From contig JBCBUY010000001.1 of the NCBI GenBank assembly GCA_039817885.1, forward strand, positions 1 through 64,000: DNA of 64,000 nt, given 5' to 3'. The stretch comes from CALLCD01 sp039817885 (GTDB lineage Bacteria; Pseudomonadota; Alphaproteobacteria; Caulobacterales; Hyphomonadaceae). The notes under the pieces were generated by a model that worked only from the letters and a program-made list of their open reading frames with translations, had not been told where the DNA came from and did not search any database. Shown in pieces: positions 25,564 to 34,358 of the stretch. Position 1 is the stretch's first letter; each line of letters begins with the position of its first letter. A program made the position numbers and the translations under genes.

Positions 25564-26999
25564 CACTGCTCACTTTTGTCGGCTGCTCAGTCCTCTGGAC
25601 CGGTCTCCTCGCTGGCCTGACAGAGCTTCTAACACGGAGAAACATGACGGCTTATGCCGCCCAGGCGCTCTGGCGTATTTGCGCTGTTCTGATGGTGGTG
25701 CCCTGGCTTGTTTCTGCTGTCGCTCTGGGATGGCCTGAATCGATTCCGACCTTTTCTGTTCCCATACCTTGGCCAGATATGCCGGATTTTGCGGCCACAG
25801 GAGCAACAAATGAGGCGGCGACCGGAACATTGTCTCTGGTCGAAGACACGGCGATCAGCGATTGGATCACGCCACTTGTCTCAGCCCTGCTCATAGCGGG
25901 TTGGATAGCAAGGGCAATGGCCGGCGCGGCGAGCCATCTATGGCTAAATCGGCTGCAAAGACAAAGCGCACCTCTGACCGACCATGATGTCCGCCGAGCC
26001 GTAGCAGACGCCGCCAAAGCGGTCGGATTGGCCACGCCGCCAAATCTAAGACACCTGGAAACCAATCACTCGCCATTTGTGAGCGGCCTGACACAGCCAA
26101 CGCTCTACATGTCCACGTCGAGCCTGGCGCAAAGCGGACGGACCGAGGTGCTCATCCATGAGTGTGTTCACATCGCCCGCGGCGATCTCGTGACACGCCC
26201 GCTGGAGCGTCTGGTCGCGGACATCATCTGGTTCTCGCCCTTTGCTTGGATCGCGCGCCGGCGTCTGGATGATTGGCGCGAAGCGGTCTGCGACGCGGCG
26301 AGCGTCCGACTAACCGGCGATCCCTCAGGATATGCGCGGGCTCTCATTGAGACGGCGCGCGCATGCCAACCGACTGCGTTGATGCCCGTCGCGGCGCTTT
26401 TTTCCAACCCGAAAAGGACCCTCACCATGCGCATCAACGCCCTGATCGCCCCGCCAGACTCGGCAAAATCCTGGAACAGATTCGCAGGTGGCTTGGGACT
26501 TCTGGCAATCACCGCTCCGCTGGCTTTCGCACAGAACATTGCCGACCAAGCTGGCTCGCCCCCCAATGAGACCGTGTTTGCAGCAGCCATTATTGATCAT
26601 CCCGATGCCAAGATCACAAGTTCATTCGGCGAGCGTACCCATCCGATCACAAGAAAATTGGCGTTCCATTCAGGCACCGACATCGGGGCACCGTTCGGCA
26701 CCAAAATCCTGATCCCCGCCGCCGGTGAGGTCATTACCACAGGCGAACGCCGCGGTTACGGACTCATCGTGGAAGTGGAATTGGACGGCAGCAAGGATCG
26801 CCTGAGATTTGCGCAGCTGCGATCCTATAGCGTGAAAGTCGGCGATCGATTGACGGCTGGAGACAGTATCGGAGAGGTCGGTGCATCGGGCCGTGCCACT
26901 GGCCCACATCTTCACATTGAATATCTCGACCGATCTAACGGAAACCAGGCCAGCAATCCGGAAACCATTGAAGGGCTTGAACTTATCGCAGGGGAATAG
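25560..26999 (+). CDS. BlaR1-like M56 peptidase fused to M23 domain
   Basis: A 479-residue fusion. Residues 1-320 are an M56 zinc peptidase: membrane segments near 5-22, 38-57, 102-120 and 308-324, HECVH at 200-204, and the distal Glu in WREAVCD near 241. The last membrane segment ends in LAFAQ, resembling a signal-peptidase site. A LytM/M23 domain follows (about 350-470), with zinc ligands H370 and D374 (HSGTD) and H452 in the HLH motif (450-452). The second catalytic His of M23 (the YxHL motif) is replaced by Gln in RFAQL near 419. It may therefore bind peptidoglycan or be a weak peptidase. In BlaR1 topology this domain is periplasmic. Coupled to the repressor by ATGA. Confidence 0.87.
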   Translation: MTLLTFVGCSVLWTGLLAGLTELLTRRNMTAYAAQALWRICAVLMVVPWLVSAVALGWPESIPTFSVPIPWPDMPDFAATGATNEAATGTLSLVEDTAISDWITPLVSALLIAGWIARAMAGAASHLWLNRLQRQSAPLTDHDVRRAVADAAKAVGLATPPNLRHLETNHSPFVSGLTQPTLYMSTSSLAQSGRTEVLIHECVHIARGDLVTRPLERLVADIIWFSPFAWIARRRLDDWREAVCDAASVRLTGDPSGYARALIETARACQPTALMPVAALFSNPKRTLTMRINALIAPPDSAKSWNRFAGGLGLLAITAPLAFAQNIADQAGSPPNETVFAAAIIDHPDAKITSSFGERTHPITRKLAFHSGTDIGAPFGTKILIPAAGEVITTGERRGYGLIVEVELDGSKDRLRFAQLRSYSVKVGDRLTAGDSIGEVGASGRATGPHLHIEYLDRSNGNQASNPETIEGLELIAGE

Positions 27000-27020
27000 T
27001 CGTTCCAGGCGTCGGATTTT

Positions 27021-27055
27021 AGACCGGGTCTCGCGGAATCGAGCCCCGGTCTTTT
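27021..27055 (+). terminator. rho-independent terminator after M56-M23 gene
   Basis: Perfect 8-base stem AGACCGGG/CCCGGTCT with a 16-base loop (27021-27052) followed by a T run, 22 bases after the stop codon. This is a clear intrinsic terminator for the repressor/peptidase unit. Confidence 0.75.
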
Positions 27056-27246
27056 CAGTTCACCAGTGACCATAGCTGACAAAGTGTTGGGCGATTCTTC
27101 GTTCAACTGCCCGTGCTTTGTTCAGGGTTCAGGCAAAGCCAGTCGGGCATGCCCCTCCCGCGTGAGCGAAGAACGCCAATGGGCCATGTTTTCGCCAGCT
27201 CGGGCCGGCGGGGTTGCTGCGCCCACAGAGAAGGGAATGTGAAGGG

Positions 27247-28611
27247 ATGGGAATAAGACCTAAAACCTTGTTTCGTTTTAGCGGGCTGGGCTTGGCAACG
27301 CTCGCAGCATTGAATGCAAGCGCCTGGGCACAGGATGCAAGCGTTGAAGAACGACTGGCGGCTTTGGAGGCGCAGGCTTCTGGCTATGTCGACAACAGCT
27401 ATCTGTTTTTGATTGGCGGTTTGATCGTTATGTTCATGGCAGCTGGCTTCTGCTGCCTCGAAGCAGGACTCGTTCGCTCAAAGAACGCTGCCATGCAGTC
27501 CATGAAGAATGTCGCGCTCTTCTCCGTCGCTGGCCTGATGTTCTGGCTCGTCGGTTATAATATGGCTTACCCAAGCACGACAGCCCTTGGGGGACTGGTC
27601 GGCATTCCAGCTTTCATCTGGGCTCCTGAAGAATCACTCGACACCGGTTATGCTGCAAGTTCCGACTGGTTCTTCCAAATGGTGTTTGTGGCGACGGCTG
27701 CGTCAATCGTTTCCGGGACCGTGGCCGAGCGCGTAAAACTCTGGTCGTTCTTGGCCTTTACGGCGGTTTTGACAGCGTTTATTTATCCTATCGTCGCCAG
27801 CTGGGAATGGGGCGGCGGCTACCTCGACAGCGTTTGGGGCTTCTCTGACTTTGCAGGGTCAACGCTGGTGCACTCCACCGGGGGTTGGGCGGCACTTGTC
27901 GGGGCCATCGTGATTGGCCCAAGGGCTGGAAAATACTTCGGCAAGCAGATTAATCCGATGCCCGGATCAAACATTCCGCTTGCCGCGCTTGGCACGTTCA
28001 TCCTTTGGTTTGGTTGGTTCGGCTTCAATGGTGCTTCACAGCTTGCTGCTGGAACCTTCGACGACATCAATGCCGTATCCAAGATCTTCGCCAACACGAA
28101 TATGGCCGCTGTCGGCGGTGTCCTCGCCGCGATGATCCTGACAAGCGTTCTATATGGAGGCAAAGTCGACGCAACCATGGCCTTCAACGGTGCCATTGGT
28201 GGGCTGGTTTCCATTACGGCTGAACCACTCGCACCAAGCATGGGCGCATCCGTCCTCATCGGCGGTGTTGGCGGTATCCTCGTCGTTCTGACCGTTCCGC
28301 TGCTCGACAAGTTCAAGATCGATGACGTGGTCGGCGCGATCCCGGCTCACCTAGTCTGTGGCATCTGGGGAACGCTGATCGTAGCGGCGTCTTACGGACA
28401 CAACATCATGCCAAATGAAGCCGGTGACCCAAGCTATGTTGGCCAACTCGTCGGCATTGCGCTTACAGGTGTTGTCGTGTCTGTCCTGTCATTCATCGTC
28501 TGGACGGCGCTCAAAGCGACCGTTGGGGTACGCATCACCGAAGAAGAAGAATTGGAAGGTCTCGACAAGACGGAAGTTGGTCTCGAAGCCTATCCGGAGT
28601 TCGCAAGCTAG
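27247..28611 (+). CDS. amt: ammonium transporter, Amt family
   Basis: A 454-residue inner-membrane channel for ammonia/ammonium. A signal-like N-terminus (ends AWAQ) is followed by 11 membrane segments with Amt landmarks: GGLIVMFMAAGFCCLEAGLVRSKN, the pore region with STGGWAALVGAIVIGPR, FGFNGAS and the pore His in GVLAAMIL/GLVSITA-type segments. A C-terminal cytoplasmic tail carries the regulatory helix. No glnK/PII gene is adjacent, unlike most Amt operons. The ATG at 27247 is chosen by GGG spacing. An upstream ATG at 27214 would add 11 residues. A strong terminator follows. Confidence 0.93.
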   Translation: MGIRPKTLFRFSGLGLATLAALNASAWAQDASVEERLAALEAQASGYVDNSYLFLIGGLIVMFMAAGFCCLEAGLVRSKNAAMQSMKNVALFSVAGLMFWLVGYNMAYPSTTALGGLVGIPAFIWAPEESLDTGYAASSDWFFQMVFVATAASIVSGTVAERVKLWSFLAFTAVLTAFIYPIVASWEWGGGYLDSVWGFSDFAGSTLVHSTGGWAALVGAIVIGPRAGKYFGKQINPMPGSNIPLAALGTFILWFGWFGFNGASQLAAGTFDDINAVSKIFANTNMAAVGGVLAAMILTSVLYGGKVDATMAFNGAIGGLVSITAEPLAPSMGASVLIGGVGGILVVLTVPLLDKFKIDDVVGAIPAHLVCGIWGTLIVAASYGHNIMPNEAGDPSYVGQLVGIALTGVVVSVLSFIVWTALKATVGVRITEEEELEGLDKTEVGLEAYPEFAS

Positions 28612-28641
28612 AAGCGTCGCTTCTGGTCCTCCTGTGCGAAG

Positions 28642-28669
28642 CGCCCCGGTCAACTGATCGGGGCGTTTT
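28642..28669 (+). terminator. rho-independent terminator after amt
   Basis: Perfect stem CGCCCCG/CGGGGCG with a 10-base loop, followed by TTTT, 31 bases after the amt stop codon. Confidence 0.8.
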
Positions 28670-28692
28670 GTTTGCGCGTAGACACCCAGTTT

Positions 28693-28720
28693 GACACCCA
28701 CTTTTGGCGCGGTGGGTGTC
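28693..28720. repeat. hairpin repeat, copy A
   Basis: GACACCCAC-N10-GTGGGTGTC, a perfect 9-base stem with loop TTTTGGCGCG. A nearly identical element lies at 59420-59445, with one base different in the loop. The copy here sits between the amt terminator and the stop of the minus-strand gene at 28731. It could act as a terminator for that gene on the minus strand, though no T run follows it there. Confidence 0.55.
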
Positions 28721-28730
28721 TACAAGGCGC

Positions 28731-29135
28731 TTACCACTCCATGCCCATTGTCTTCTTCATCCAATCGGAAAACGTCGCCGGCTTTTCCATGGATTTCGGA
28801 TCAAGCGTACCATAGGAAAACAGCGGCCCATCAGAGCGCTCCAGGCGCACGCCGCTAATGCGAGAGTTTTCCATACCCGACCAGTTCGCCTGATGACGCG
28901 GATCTACGATCAGCATAACGCGCTCGCCGCCGGTCCCTTCATCATCTCGCCCGAAGACAAGCCCATAGACCTTCTCGCGCCCCAAAAATCCGTAACTCAC
29001 TGCCTGTGACTTCCCGTCGAGCAGCACTTCATCAGCAAAGAAACGACGCCGCCATTGAAGAACGTGCATCTTATCCTTGCTGACGATTTTGATATCCACC
29101 TCGTAACCGGTCAGCCGGACGATTTCGGCATACAT
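28731..29135 (-). CDS. conserved hypothetical protein, 134 residues
   Basis: A soluble protein without signal peptide, beginning YAEIVRLTGYEVDIKIVSKDKMHVLQWRR. It ends with an acidic/aromatic tail rich in Met and Trp (ATFSDWMKKTMGMEW). No known family is recognised. GGAGG lies 7 bases before the ATG at 29135, which decides the start. A longer frame to 29261 overlaps the upstream GNAT gene. It is the last gene of a minus-strand group with GNAT, GST and peptidase genes. Confidence 0.6.
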   Translation of the reverse strand: MYAEIVRLTGYEVDIKIVSKDKMHVLQWRRRFFADEVLLDGKSQAVSYGFLGREKVYGLVFGRDDEGTGGERVMLIVDPRHQANWSGMENSRISGVRLERSDGPLFSYGTLDPKSMEKPATFSDWMKKTMGMEW

Positions 29136-29187
29136 GGGCTGTCCTCCAACTCTTATTGAATAACAATAATGTTGCAGGGGTATGTGT

Positions 29188-29781
29188 TCAAGTGGCGGGC
29201 ACGTATTGCGCCGAGATCTCCGACCATGGAATCGGACTTGAAGGATCTTCCGACAGATCATTCAGGGCAAAGCCCCACCAGCCGACATCGTGCCACCGAC
29301 CGAACTTGAAACCGACGCCCTGATAAATGCCGACGGGTTCGAAACCGCAGGCCTCATGAAGGCCGACGCTTGCGGCATTGGGCAGAACAATGCCGGCAAA
29401 CGCCCGAACATAGCCTTGAGCCTTCAGAAGCGAGAACAATGTCTGATAGAGCATGCGGCCAACACCTGTCCCCCGCGCGCGAGCATCAACATATGCACTG
29501 ACCTCGCAAGACCATTGATAGGCCACCCGTTTGCGATGGGGACAGCCATAGGCGTATCCAATCACGCCGGACGCATCCTCCATGACGAGCCATGGATGGG
29601 TTTGAGTGGTCTCTTCGACACGGCGCGTCATCTCCGACGCATCGGGAACATCTGTCTCAAAGGAGATGGCCGTGTCGGCAATGATAGGTCCGTAAATTCT
29701 CGCAAGCGCCGCACCATCCGATGGCGTCGCGAGCCGCACCCCCTCGGGAAAATCAGACAATGAAATGGGACGGCCAGCCAT
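29188..29781 (-). CDS. GNAT acetyltransferase, Pat/Bar-like
   Basis: A 197-residue member of the phosphinothricin/methionine-sulfoximine acetyltransferase branch of GNAT: RLATPSDGAALARIYGPIIADTAISFET at the start, ARARGTGVGRMLYQTLFSLL (acetyl-CoA loop) and NAASVGLHEACGFEPVGIYQGVGFKFGRWHDVGW at the C-terminal half. These features are diagnostic of the Pat family. Natural substrates are probably amino-acid-like compounds such as methionine sulfoximine. It sits 5 bases downstream of the GST-like gene, in the same operon. Confidence 0.85.
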   Translation of the reverse strand: MAGRPISLSDFPEGVRLATPSDGAALARIYGPIIADTAISFETDVPDASEMTRRVEETTQTHPWLVMEDASGVIGYAYGCPHRKRVAYQWSCEVSAYVDARARGTGVGRMLYQTLFSLLKAQGYVRAFAGIVLPNAASVGLHEACGFEPVGIYQGVGFKFGRWHDVGWWGFALNDLSEDPSSPIPWSEISAQYVPAT

Positions 29782-29786
29782 CTCGC

Positions 29787-30557
29787 CTAAAGCGATAGAG
29801 GCAATTCGAGATGCCGCTCATACATTTTATCGCGGTGCACCAACAGTACGGGATCGAGCGCAGCCCGCGTGGCATCGTCGAGACTCTCGAACGCGGCGCG
29901 CGTGGTCGGGTTCATGGCGCACTGCGCTTCGGGCAGGGGCGCGAACAGGGCTGTGACCGCGGCGCTATAGACATCGGCAGCGGTCGGGGTGGGTCCGATA
30001 TAATACTCGCTGCCCGCGGCCTGCTGGGACTTAAGGCGGTTGGAGAACATATTGAGGAGCGCGATGGTGCGCGCCGATGCGGCCTCGCCCAGTTCGGCGG
30101 TGTGGCCATATTTGCCGGCAAGATAGTGGGCGACGCGCGTGTCAAATCCACCCTCCCCCGACAGCCCTATATGAACCTGTTGTAGTCGGCGGGACCAGGC
30201 GAGCCCCTGTTCGCCGAGGAGTTCGTGGCAATATCCAAACATGAGAGCGCGGCTCTCCGCATCGGCGGGGATCAGAGCCGGCTCCGGGGCCAGACGCTCA
30301 GCAAGGAGCAATATGTCGGCCCAGCCATTGCGGGGCGCTTCGTCATTATAGATGGCGACAGGGCCGCTTTGACTGCCAGCCCAGTCGGTCTGCGCCGGCT
30401 CATCATAGGCCAGGCGGACGGCGGACCAGTCTATGCCCTTGATGTGCAACACGCCTTTGGCGGCTTCGCCCCAGGGGCTTGGCACATTGCCGACCACGAC
30501 CATACGAAGACCAGAACTCGCAATCGCGTCCTCGGTCGATACATAATTTACCGGCAT
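29787..30557 (-). CDS. glutathione S-transferase-like protein
   Basis: A 256-residue protein with a thioredoxin-like N-terminal half (residues 15-100; RMVVVGNVPSPWGEAAKGVLHIKGIDW) and a helical GST C-terminal half with GPTPTAADVYSAA at about 205-217. That motif is typical of the N-capping region of GST helix 6. The classical catalytic Ser/Cys position is occupied by Ser-Pro-Trp, so glutathione use is plausible but not proven. GGAGG precedes the ATG. It is located between the peptidase and GNAT genes on the minus strand. Confidence 0.75.
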   Translation of the reverse strand: MPVNYVSTEDAIASSGLRMVVVGNVPSPWGEAAKGVLHIKGIDWSAVRLAYDEPAQTDWAGSQSGPVAIYNDEAPRNGWADILLLAERLAPEPALIPADAESRALMFGYCHELLGEQGLAWSRRLQQVHIGLSGEGGFDTRVAHYLAGKYGHTAELGEAASARTIALLNMFSNRLKSQQAAGSEYYIGPTPTAADVYSAAVTALFAPLPEAQCAMNPTTRAAFESLDDATRAALDPVLLVHRDKMYERHLELPLSL

Positions 30558-30582
30558 TGACGCACCCTCCTCCGCTCACGCC

Positions 30583-32757
30583 TCAATCATCAGCCACTGG
30601 CGAGGCATCCATCAATTGCTGCATCAGGTAAGTGTATTCCAAGGCAACCCGCTTGGCGCGCTCGACCTGATTGGCAGCTGCCGAATGCCCGCCATCAATG
30701 TTCTCATAATAGAGAAACGGCTTGTCGCCTTCTTCAAACAACTTCGCCATTTTTCGGGCATGACCCGGATGGACACGGTCATCCTTTGTGGATGTCACAA
30801 AAAATGGCGTCGGATAGTCGGTCTCGCTTGAGAAGTTCTGATACGGAGAGATCGTTTCGAGAAACGCTCTCTCTTCAGGATCATCAGGCGATCCATACTC
30901 GTCAACCCATGACGCACCCGCAAGCAAGAGATGATAGCGCATCATATCGAGAAGTGGGACCTGGACGACGACGGCATTCCAGAGGTCTGGGCGCTGATTG
31001 AGCATCACCCCCATCAGAAGACCGCCATTGGACCCGCCCATGATGCCGAGCTTGTCCGGAGTCGTAATACCTTTGGCAATGAGATCTTCAGCGACAGAGA
31101 TGAAGTCATCATAGATAATCTGGCGTTTGGTTTTGAGACCGGCCTGGTGCCAGTCCGGACCAAACTCACCGCCCCCGCGAATATTTGCGATGACATAGGC
31201 CCCACCCTTTTCCAACCAGAGTTTCCCCGTCACCGGAGCATAGTTGGGGGTCAGCGAGACTTGAAATCCACCATAACCATAAAGCACCGTCGGCGTCGTC
31301 CCGTCGAGCGGGACATCTTCCCGGTGGATGACAAAGTAGGGAATCTTGGTCCCGTCGGTCGAGGTCGACTCAAATTGTTGAACCGTCAAACCACTCGCAT
31401 CGAACTTGGCTGGAACAGACTTCAGCGGTGTCATCTCGCCAGTTTCCGAATTGTACGACAGCAGCGAGGCCGGTGTCAGAAAATCCTCATAGTTGAAAAA
31501 CGCGGTCGAGGTGCGGCTGCTGGCAAAGGCCAGATTAACCTGCCCTGACCCTGGCAGATCAACGGGGCTCATGGCCCACCCCGCATCGGTCCGGTCCAAA
31601 CGCAGCACTTTACCGACGACATTGTCATTGATCGATATGAGCGCGGTGTCGCCCGATCTGGAGACGCCTTCAAAACTCTGTCGGGGGCCCGGCTGGAACA
31701 CTGTTTCAACCGTCGGAAGCGCCCCGGTCTCCAACCAGGTATCGAAATCAAATGCCACAAGCGCACCGGACGGAAACTCGGTGTCGCCCTCCTGAGGGGC
31801 CCAGTCCTGCTGTAAAGCGACGAGCAACTGGCCTTGATAGATTGAACTCGGGCTCGACTTCGGCGGGACCGGCAGCTCTCTCAGCGCACCATCCTCGCCA
31901 ATCAGGAAATACTTCGACGTAAAAAACGTATCCGCTTCGACCGCACCCGGCAGGCGGCGACCATCTTCCAGCTCAAGCGTGAATGGCCAGACGCCGACAT
32001 CCGTCTTGTCACCTGAAACCAGAGCCTCCGCAGTTTCCAGCGGCGTCCCCCGGGTCCAACGTTTGACGATGGACGGATAGCCGGACTCCGTCAGGGTGGA
32101 CCCATCGCCGCCCCAATCGGTGGCAATGAGAATCGTATCGGCATCGACCCAGGAGATCCCCTGTTTGGCTTCTGGCGTTTCAAATCCACCATCCACAAAA
32201 CTCTTTGAGACGAGGTCGAATTCGCGATTGATCACCGCATCCTTGCCACCGTCAGACAGAGAGACAAGGCAACGCGTGACAGGCTCACCCTTGATATCGA
32301 GGCAATTGGATCCCTTGAAGACCCAGTTTTTACCTTCGGCCTCGGCGAGCGCATCGAAGTCCAGAACGGTTTCCCACTCCGGGCGCTCCGTCGCATAGCT
32401 TTCAAGCGAGGTGCGTCGCCAAAGCCCCCGCACATTCGTCTCGTCCTGCCAGAAATTGTAGACCTGCCCGTTCCGGATCGCACCATATGGGATACGATCG
32501 TCGGCGTTGACAATATCAAGGGCATCGGTTTGCAGATCTTCAAATCGAGGATCGGCCTGCAGAAGATCAAGCGATCGATCATTTTGTGACCGCACCCAGT
32601 CAAGCGCATCTTCGCCTTCCACCTCCTCAAGCCAAAGATAAGGGTCTTCGATCACCGCGGTTTCCAAGGGCGTCTCCTCTGCCGTCTCATCCGGCTGGGC
32701 ATTAGCCTGCCCTGCCAGAAGTGCAAGGGAAATTGCGGCGAGTAAGCATCTGCGCAT
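30583..32757 (-). CDS. prolyl oligopeptidase family serine peptidase
   Basis: A 724-residue exported S9A-type peptidase. A signal peptide (residues 1-20, cleaved near ANAQ) is followed by the DPYLWLEEVEGEDALDWV segment that starts mature prolyl oligopeptidases. A seven-bladed beta-propeller (about 100-420) comes next, then the alpha/beta hydrolase domain with nucleophile Ser in GGSNGGLLMG near 575, Asp in KDDRVHPGH near 662 and His in GGHSAA near 690. It cleaves after proline in short peptides, here in the periplasm. AGGAG lies 8 bases before the ATG. It is the first gene of the minus-strand group. Confidence 0.93.
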   Translation of the reverse strand: MRRCLLAAISLALLAGQANAQPDETAEETPLETAVIEDPYLWLEEVEGEDALDWVRSQNDRSLDLLQADPRFEDLQTDALDIVNADDRIPYGAIRNGQVYNFWQDETNVRGLWRRTSLESYATERPEWETVLDFDALAEAEGKNWVFKGSNCLDIKGEPVTRCLVSLSDGGKDAVINREFDLVSKSFVDGGFETPEAKQGISWVDADTILIATDWGGDGSTLTESGYPSIVKRWTRGTPLETAEALVSGDKTDVGVWPFTLELEDGRRLPGAVEADTFFTSKYFLIGEDGALRELPVPPKSSPSSIYQGQLLVALQQDWAPQEGDTEFPSGALVAFDFDTWLETGALPTVETVFQPGPRQSFEGVSRSGDTALISINDNVVGKVLRLDRTDAGWAMSPVDLPGSGQVNLAFASSRTSTAFFNYEDFLTPASLLSYNSETGEMTPLKSVPAKFDASGLTVQQFESTSTDGTKIPYFVIHREDVPLDGTTPTVLYGYGGFQVSLTPNYAPVTGKLWLEKGGAYVIANIRGGGEFGPDWHQAGLKTKRQIIYDDFISVAEDLIAKGITTPDKLGIMGGSNGGLLMGVMLNQRPDLWNAVVVQVPLLDMMRYHLLLAGASWVDEYGSPDDPEERAFLETISPYQNFSSETDYPTPFFVTSTKDDRVHPGHARKMAKLFEEGDKPFLYYENIDGGHSAAANQVERAKRVALEYTYLMQQLMDASPVADD

Positions 32758-32881
32758 GGGGTCTGCTCCTGATCACTATTTTTGTATGTGAGATGGAAAT
32801 GACGAGGGGCGCAAGTCTCAATCAGCCGACTTTTTGCGATTTATATTGCCTTGCCGAATGATCGGCATTAGCGGGTAGCGC

Positions 32882-33355
32882 ATGAACATATTGGTTCTTT
32901 GCACCGGCAATTCAGCTCGATCCATCATCGGTGAAGCGCTTGTCTCGACCTTACCGGGATTTCGAGGCTTTTCAGCGGGCTCTACCCCGAAAGACACGCC
33001 CCACCCCATGGCCTTGTCCGTGCTCAAGGCAAAGGGGCACGACATTTCGGGTTTTAGATCAAAGTCCTGGGACGAGTTTGGCGGTGACAATGCCCCGCAC
33101 ATGGATGTCATCATTACGGTTTGTGACAATGCCGCAGGGGAGACATGTCCCTGGTGGCCAGGCCATCCCGTACAAGTTCATTGGGGACTACCAGACCCAG
33201 CCGCTGTCGAAGAAATGAATTTCCAACGCGCCGCCTTCGAGGACACCTATGCGGCCCTTAAGTCCCGCTTCGCAAAGCTGGCGGCCCTTCCGCTGGCAGA
33301 CATGGACGAGAGCGCCCGGCGGGACGCGATTCAGGCAATTCACGGCAAAAACTGA
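32882..33355 (+). CDS. arsC: thioredoxin-coupled arsenate reductase / low-MW phosphatase
   Basis: A 157-residue protein of the low-molecular-weight phosphotyrosine phosphatase fold. The P-loop is CTGNSARS at residue 7. Two further cysteines are in CDNAAGETCPWWPG, matching the Cys pair of thioredoxin-linked ArsC. Such a triad reduces As(V) to As(III). There is no arsenic efflux (acr3/arsB) or arsR gene beside it, so a phosphatase role cannot be excluded. It is divergent from the prolyl oligopeptidase gene. Confidence 0.85.
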   Translation: MNILVLCTGNSARSIIGEALVSTLPGFRGFSAGSTPKDTPHPMALSVLKAKGHDISGFRSKSWDEFGGDNAPHMDVIITVCDNAAGETCPWWPGHPVQVHWGLPDPAAVEEMNFQRAAFEDTYAALKSRFAKLAALPLADMDESARRDAIQAIHGKN

Positions 33356-33372
33356 ATACGAAGGGACCGGAT

Positions 33373-34356
33373 TTACCCGATCCCAGCTCGCAAAAAATCA
33401 TGCATATGGACAACGCCAATGGGGCGACCATCATCCATGACCACAATCTGGGTGATGCAACGATCGTTCATCAGGGACAGCGTTTCCTGAACCTTTGCAT
33501 CCGGCGTAATCGTGATGGGATCTCGGGTCATTACCTCATCCACAAGATCAACATGCCGGCCCTCGGTGACAAGGCGACGAATATCCCCGTCCGTGACGAT
33601 ACCGGCGAGCTGTCCCTCAAGCCCCTCGACATAGACACACCCAAGACCTGTCTCGGACATGATTTCCAAGGCATCTGTAAGCGAGGTGCCCATCGCGACT
33701 TTCGGGGCGCGTCGTGTGTGATCCATAAGGTCCCCAACGGTTCTCAAGCGCGCCCCAAGCTGTCCGCCCGGATGAAACCTCTTGAAATCCGCCGCGGTAA
33801 AACCGCGTCGCTCCAACAACGCAACGGCGACGGCATCTCCGAGCGCCATCATAAGGGTGGTCGATGTGGTCGGTGCCCGTGTCGCCTCACAGGCCTCCTC
33901 AACATCTGGCAAGACGAGCGCATAGCTGGCACGTCTGGCCAGCGTGCTGCCAGCAACCCCGGTCATCGCGATAAGCACAAGGCCTTCAGCTTCAGCATGG
34001 GCCACAAGATCGCCGAGTTCACCGGTCTCACCCGATCGCGATAATGCAAGAACGATATCACCGGGCTTGACCATGCCGAGATCACCATGGCTCGCCTCTC
34101 CCGGATGAACATAAATGGCAGGTGTGCCAGTCGACGCCAGCGTCGCCGCGATTTTGCGCGCCACATGGCCGGACTTTCCCATACCGGACACGATGACACG
34201 CCCCTGCACATGAAGAAGCGCCTCAACCGCCGCAACAAAGCGCTCGTCCAAACTGGCCGACAATATCGTGAGTGCATCGGATTCCTCCGAAATGACCCGC
34301 CGTCCAGCACGGAGTATCTCGTCCGCCTCGCCCATGACTTCGCTTTTGAACGCCAT
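33373..34356 (-). CDS. kdsD: arabinose-5-phosphate isomerase
   Basis: Converts ribulose-5-phosphate to arabinose-5-phosphate, the first step of Kdo synthesis for lipopolysaccharide. The 327-residue protein has an N-terminal SIS sugar-isomerase domain (GRVIVSGMGKSGHVARK, SRSGETGEL, PTTSTTLMMALGDA) and two C-terminal CBS motifs (residues about 200-327), the KdsD/KpsF architecture. The start at 34356 is chosen because it lies just after the stop of the upstream gene at 34359. Its ribosome-binding site is unclear, and ATG 34335 is an alternative. Confidence 0.92.
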   Translation of the reverse strand: MAFKSEVMGEADEILRAGRRVISEESDALTILSASLDERFVAAVEALLHVQGRVIVSGMGKSGHVARKIAATLASTGTPAIYVHPGEASHGDLGMVKPGDIVLALSRSGETGELGDLVAHAEAEGLVLIAMTGVAGSTLARRASYALVLPDVEEACEATRAPTTSTTLMMALGDAVAVALLERRGFTAADFKRFHPGGQLGARLRTVGDLMDHTRRAPKVAMGTSLTDALEIMSETGLGCVYVEGLEGQLAGIVTDGDIRRLVTEGRHVDLVDEVMTRDPITITPDAKVQETLSLMNDRCITQIVVMDDGRPIGVVHMHDFLRAGIG

Positions 34357-34358
34357 CC

